DNA of 8,738 bases, from positions 1 to 8,738 of the forward strand of contig CANSLE010000085.1 in NCBI GenBank assembly GCA_947647645.1. Reading direction: 5' to 3'. Both the position numbers and the translations under genes were made by a program. Under the pieces are notes generated by a model that worked only from the letters and a program-made list of their open reading frames with translations, ran no database searches and was not told the DNA's origin. Positions 6,053 to 8,738 of the stretch are shown here, in pieces. Numbering within the stretch: position 1 is the stretch's first letter; every line of letters begins with the position of its first letter. The DNA comes from an uncultured Microbacterium sp. GTDB lineage: Bacteria > Actinomycetota > Actinomycetes > Actinomycetales > Microbacteriaceae.

Positions 6053-7543
6053 TCAGGCGCCCGCCGTCGCCGGGGGCTCCTCGGCGAGCGGTCCTCGTGG
6101 AATCGTGACCGAGAACCGCGTCCCCCCGCCGTCGGAGACGACACCGACCTCATAGCCGGATGCCGTCGCCAGCGCCTTCACGATCGCCAGGCCGAGGCCG
6201 ACGGTGGAGCCCCTCGCCGCCGTGCCGCGGTCGACCTGAGCGAACCGGTCGAACAGCGTGGGGATCGCTGCGGCAGGGATGCCGGGGCCGTCGTCCTCGA
6301 CCGTGAGGGTCGTGCCGTGTTCGTCCTCTCGGATCGAGATGAGCACTCTCGTGCCGGCCGGGGTGTGGTGTCCGGCGTTGGCGACGAGGTTCAGCAGTAT
6401 CTGCCGAATCCCGTCCTCGTCTCCGACGACGGTCACGGCATCGTCGGGCACGGCGATCTGCCAGGAGTGGTCGGGAAAGGCGAAGCGCGAGTCCGAGACC
6501 GTCTCCAGCACGACCTGCGACAGATCGACGTGATCGCGCCTCATCTGCGGATCGGCGTCGAGACGTGCCAGGAGCAGGAGGTCGTCGACGAGGGTGCTCA
6601 TCCGCTTCGCCTCCGCTCCCACCCTGCCCAGCGCATTCGCCATCTCCGCCGGGTCCGCGTTCGGCTGCGAGTAGAAGTCGGCGTATCCGCGGATCGACGC
6701 CAGCGGGTTGCGCAGCTCGTGGCTGGCCTCGGCGATGAATCGCCGCATCGACTTCTCGGCGCGATGCCGAGCGTTGAGTGAGGACTCGACGTGCTCCAGA
6801 AGGTGGTTCAGCGCCATCGCGACCCGATCCGCTTCGGATCCCCGCAGCCTCGGGTCCCGCGTCACCCTGCCCTGCGGTGCCACTTCGCCGGTGGACAGCG
6901 GGGCATCCGTCACCTGCTGTGCGACCTCGGCGACATGCTCCAGCGGTCCCAACTCACGTGTGACCAAGCGATATCCGAGCACGGCGGCCAGGGCTGCCAC
7001 CGCCAACCCTCCCGCGGTTATCCAGATGACATAGGTCATGACGACGGATTCCGTATCCCTCAGCCCGACACCCGTGACGACGATGTACGCGGCGCCTGTG
7101 GAGCCACCGGCGACGCTCGCCGTGACGAGGTAGGTTCCGTGGTCGCTCAGCTGTATCTTCCGGGTCTCGTCGACGGCAAACGGCTGGCTCTGGATCTCAT
7201 GGATCTCGCCGGCGGTGAGGGGGCGGTAGAGGTAATCGCGCGTGAAGAAGGCGGACAGTCTCGGGTCGCTCCCCTCGACGACGAGGAAGAAACCGTCCGG
7301 CGGCACCACGATGGAGAAGTCGTCGAACAGCGGCAGCGCATCCGTCCGCTCCAGGCTCATGAACACCTGGCTGCGCGCACTCTCATTGGAGAGGTGCATC
7401 GTCGAAGCCGCTTGCGCGACGAGACTCTCCCGCAGGATCACGATCGAGGTGACCCCGAGTGCGATCAACGCAGCGAGGAGGAGGCTCGACACGATCATGA
7501 CGAGGCGTCCACGGGTGGTGCGCACTCTGCGCCTCGTCCGCAT
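6053..7543 (-). CDS. Sensor histidine kinase, HAMP/HisKA type (TrcS/TcrY-like)
   Basis: This 496-residue membrane kinase should sense an extracytoplasmic signal and phosphorylate the adjacent regulator. Seen in order: a basic N-terminus; membrane helix 1 (about 13-37); an extracytoplasmic domain of about 130 residues (38-168) with no cysteines; helix 2 (about 169-191); a HAMP region (about 192-255); a HisKA dimerisation helix with FIAEASHELRNP, phosphoacceptor His275; and a HATPase_c domain with N-box NLVANAGHHTP (385-395), G1 DDGPGIP (417-423), LFDRF, and G2 VGLGLAIV (448-455). All catalytic boxes are present. The ATG at 7543 shares one base with the regulator stop (TGATG), indicating coupling. 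The frame stays open upstream to 7699, but that part lies antisense to nothing and within the regulator gene and reads as Pro/Arg/His-rich non-coding sequence. Its signal is unknown. Confidence 0.93.
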   Translation of the reverse strand: MRTRRRVRTTRGRLVMIVSSLLLAALIALGVTSIVILRESLVAQAASTMHLSNESARSQVFMSLERTDALPLFDDFSIVVPPDGFFLVVEGSDPRLSAFFTRDYLYRPLTAGEIHEIQSQPFAVDETRKIQLSDHGTYLVTASVAGGSTGAAYIVVTGVGLRDTESVVMTYVIWITAGGLAVAALAAVLGYRLVTRELGPLEHVAEVAQQVTDAPLSTGEVAPQGRVTRDPRLRGSEADRVAMALNHLLEHVESSLNARHRAEKSMRRFIAEASHELRNPLASIRGYADFYSQPNADPAEMANALGRVGAEAKRMSTLVDDLLLLARLDADPQMRRDHVDLSQVVLETVSDSRFAFPDHSWQIAVPDDAVTVVGDEDGIRQILLNLVANAGHHTPAGTRVLISIREDEHGTTLTVEDDGPGIPAAAIPTLFDRFAQVDRGTAARGSTVGLGLAIVKALATASGYEVGVVSDGGGTRFSVTIPRGPLAEEPPATAGA

Positions 7544-8289
7544 CACTGTTCCGCCGGCTCCCCCGGGGCCTCGCGGAGGATGTACCCCACGCGGCGGATG
7601 GTGTGGATCATCGGCGAGCGACCGTGATCGATCTTCTTGCGCAGGTAGGAGATGTAGATCTCGACGATGTTCGATTCGCGTCCGAAGTCGTACTCCCACA
7701 CGCGATCGAGGATCTGCTCTTTGCTGAGCACCCGGTCGGCGTTGAGCATCAAGAAGCGCAGCAGGGAGAACTCCGTGGCGGTCAGCACGATGTCCACGCC
7801 GCCCCGAGAGACCGCGTGGCTGTCCTCGTTCAACTCGAGATCGCCCACCTGGATGCGCGGTGTCGGCGCGCTGGCTGCGAGCATGGGGCTTCGGCGCAGG
7901 AGCCCGCGCAGCCGCACCACGACCTCTTCGACGCTGAACGGCTTGGTCACATAGTCGTCGCCGCCCGCCGCGATCCCGCCGATGCGGTTGGCAACCGTGC
8001 TGTTCGCCGTGAGGAAGAGCACCATCGTGTCCGGTAGCTCACCGCGGACGATGCGGAGCACCTGCATCCCGTCGATGTCCGGCAGGGTGATGTCGAGCAC
8101 GATCAGATGCGGACGGATGCGCCGGGCGGTCTCGATGGCGGCGGAGCCCGTGCCGGCCACGCTGACCTGCCAGCCCTGTCTGCGGAGAACGGCCGAGAGG
8201 AGGTGGCGGAGGTTGGGCTCGTCGTCCACGATCAGCACCCGGACGGACTGGCTCACGATGACGGGGGGCTGCTCCACGCCCTCCATCAT
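7543..8289 (-). CDS. OmpR/PhoB-family response regulator (TrcR/TcrX-like)
   Basis: This 248-residue DNA-binding regulator is the partner of the downstream kinase. Seen: a receiver domain (about 16-131) with acidic pocket Asp22-Asp23, phosphoacceptor Asp66 (VLDITLPD), Thr94 (LFLTA) and Lys116 (TKPF), and a winged-helix domain (about 147-239) with TATEFSLLRFL, VLSKEQILDRVW, a recognition-helix region NIVEIYISYLRKKI and the wing IHTIRRVGYIL. Both domains look functional. I chose ATG 8289 because AGGTGG (8296-8301) lies 6 nt upstream; ATG 8286 and GTG 8295 are alternatives that change only one or two residues. It is first in the operon with the kinase, and lies 71 bp downstream of the mntH stop on the same strand, so read-through from mntH is possible. 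The tandem 11-bp repeats before it suggest autoregulation, though this is inference. Confidence 0.95.
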   Translation of the reverse strand: MMEGVEQPPVIVSQSVRVLIVDDEPNLRHLLSAVLRRQGWQVSVAGTGSAAIETARRIRPHLIVLDITLPDIDGMQVLRIVRGELPDTMVLFLTANSTVANRIGGIAAGGDDYVTKPFSVEEVVVRLRGLLRRSPMLAASAPTPRIQVGDLELNEDSHAVSRGGVDIVLTATEFSLLRFLMLNADRVLSKEQILDRVWEYDFGRESNIVEIYISYLRKKIDHGRSPMIHTIRRVGYILREAPGEPAEQ

Positions 8290-8295
8290 CCTCAC

Positions 8296-8301
8296 CCACC
8301 T
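8296..8301 (-). promoter_or_regulatory. Ribosome binding site favouring ATG 8289 of the response regulator
   Basis: On the minus strand AGGTGG lies 6 nt before ATG 8289. It directly abuts GTG 8295, which makes that start unlikely. It partly overlaps the first of three tandem 11-bp units. Confidence 0.6.
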
Positions 8302-8330
8302 GTGTGCCAGCTAAGTGCGACCTGAGCCGC
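8298..8330. repeat. Three tandem imperfect 11-bp units before the response regulator
   Basis: Plus-strand units are ACCTGTGTGCC (8298-8308), AGCTAAGTGCG (8309-8319) and ACCTGAGCCGC (8320-8330). Positions 1, 3, 4 and 7 (A, C, T, G) are invariant, and every other position agrees in two of three units. An 11-bp period equals one helical turn, which is how OmpR/PhoB-type regulators commonly bind direct repeats. The flanking 11-mers on both sides do not continue the pattern. Chance similarity cannot be excluded for so short a consensus. Confidence 0.4.
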
Positions 8331-8360
8331 CGACGTTGTTCCGACAGTCCGCCCGTACCC

Positions 8361-8738
8361 CTATCCGCCCGACAGCACGAGCCACAGCAGCAGTGCGTTC
8401 AGTGCGACGAGGAACACGGAGGCCAGCACCCCCGCGACCGTCGTCCACCAGCGGTTGCGGTGCGCGCCGAGCAGGTCGCGGCGAGCGGTGAGGGTGACGA
8501 GGGGGATGAGCGCGAAGGGGATGCCGAAGCTCAGCACGACTTGGCTGAGGATGAGCGCCCAGGTCGGATCGACCCCGAGGGCGAGGATCACGACGGCCGG
8601 CACCAGGGTCACGAGCCGTCGCGCGATCAGCGGGACGCGCACGCGCAGCAGCCCGTGCATGATCTCGGCCCCCGCGTACGCGCCGACGGCCGTGCTCGCC
8701 AGGCCGCTCGCGAGCAGCCCGACGGCGAACATCGTCGC
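8361..8738 (-). CDS. mntH: Nramp-family divalent metal transporter MntH, C-terminal part (5' end outside the window)
   Basis: The frame is open from the right edge to the TAG reading 8363 to 8361, giving 125 visible residues. Nramp proteins are proton-coupled importers of Mn(II) and related metals in the cytoplasmic membrane. Seen: ATMFAVGLLASGLAST followed by a Gly-Ala-Tyr-Ala-Gly stretch and a membrane helix, ARRLVTLVPAVVIL, the helix LILSQVVLSFGIPFALIPLV, and a last helix ending LWLVLSGG. These match the last third of bacterial MntH in order and spacing. The diagnostic metal-binding motifs of helices 1 and 6 (DPGN and MPH) fall outside the window, so substrate and integrity cannot be judged. 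The ATG at 8732 is internal, not a start. No terminator is visible after the stop. Confidence 0.9.
   Translation of the reverse strand, partial: ATMFAVGLLASGLASTAVGAYAGAEIMHGLLRVRVPLIARRLVTLVPAVVILALGVDPTWALILSQVVLSFGIPFALIPLVTLTARRDLLGAHRNRWWTTVAGVLASVFLVALNALLLWLVLSGG

Noticed and set aside
7544..7699. Longer N-terminus for the histidine kinase, starting at 7699
   Set aside because: The extra residues are Pro/Arg/His-rich shadow sequence inside the response regulator gene. ATG 7543 overlaps the regulator stop and begins a normal basic stretch plus membrane helix.

Overview
The window is high-GC DNA with dense, tightly packed genes, strong G/C bias at third codon positions and short intergenic gaps. 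Together with a fused LysX and a TrcRS/TcrXY-like two-component pair, this points to an actinobacterium, most likely Microbacteriaceae (a Microbacterium-like genome). That placement is inferred from style and gene content, not from a marker gene.

Layout, left to right. (1) On the + strand, the 3' end of a small membrane protein (1-246) overlaps by ATGA a DUF1624/DUF418-type multi-pass acyltransferase-like protein (243-1469). (2) On the - strand, lysX (1411-4680) encodes an MprF-type lysyl-phosphatidylglycerol synthase fused to a complete class II lysyl-tRNA synthetase. Its last codons overlap the acyltransferase gene tail to tail by 59 bp. (3) A divergent intergenic region (4681-4873) carries three inverted repeats, two of them strong, and probably both promoters. 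(4) On the + strand, 4874-6046 encodes a membrane-anchored, outward-facing esterase-family alpha/beta hydrolase. (5) Six bases beyond it, on the - strand, a sensor histidine kinase (6053-7543) and an OmpR/PhoB-type response regulator (7543-8289) form an operon with a TGATG overlap. (6) A 71-bp gap holds three tandem 11-bp near-repeats directly over the regulator's ribosome binding site. (7) At the right edge is the C-terminal part of an Nramp metal transporter, mntH (8361-8738, - strand).

The genes read as a cell-envelope neighbourhood. LysX would make lysyl-tRNA and transfer lysine to phosphatidylglycerol, lowering the net negative charge of the membrane. The divergent hydrolase has its predicted active site outside the membrane, so it could remove the aminoacyl group and close a synthesis/turnover cycle. 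Hydrolases encoded beside aminoacyl-PG synthases are established elsewhere (AhyD in Enterococcus, PA0919 in Pseudomonas, AcvB/LpiA in Rhizobiales). The two-component system next door is a candidate regulator, but nothing in the sequence proves the link. No RNA genes, insertion sequences, CRISPR arrays or phage features were seen. The best leads are the lysX/hydrolase pairing and the dyad-rich region between them.
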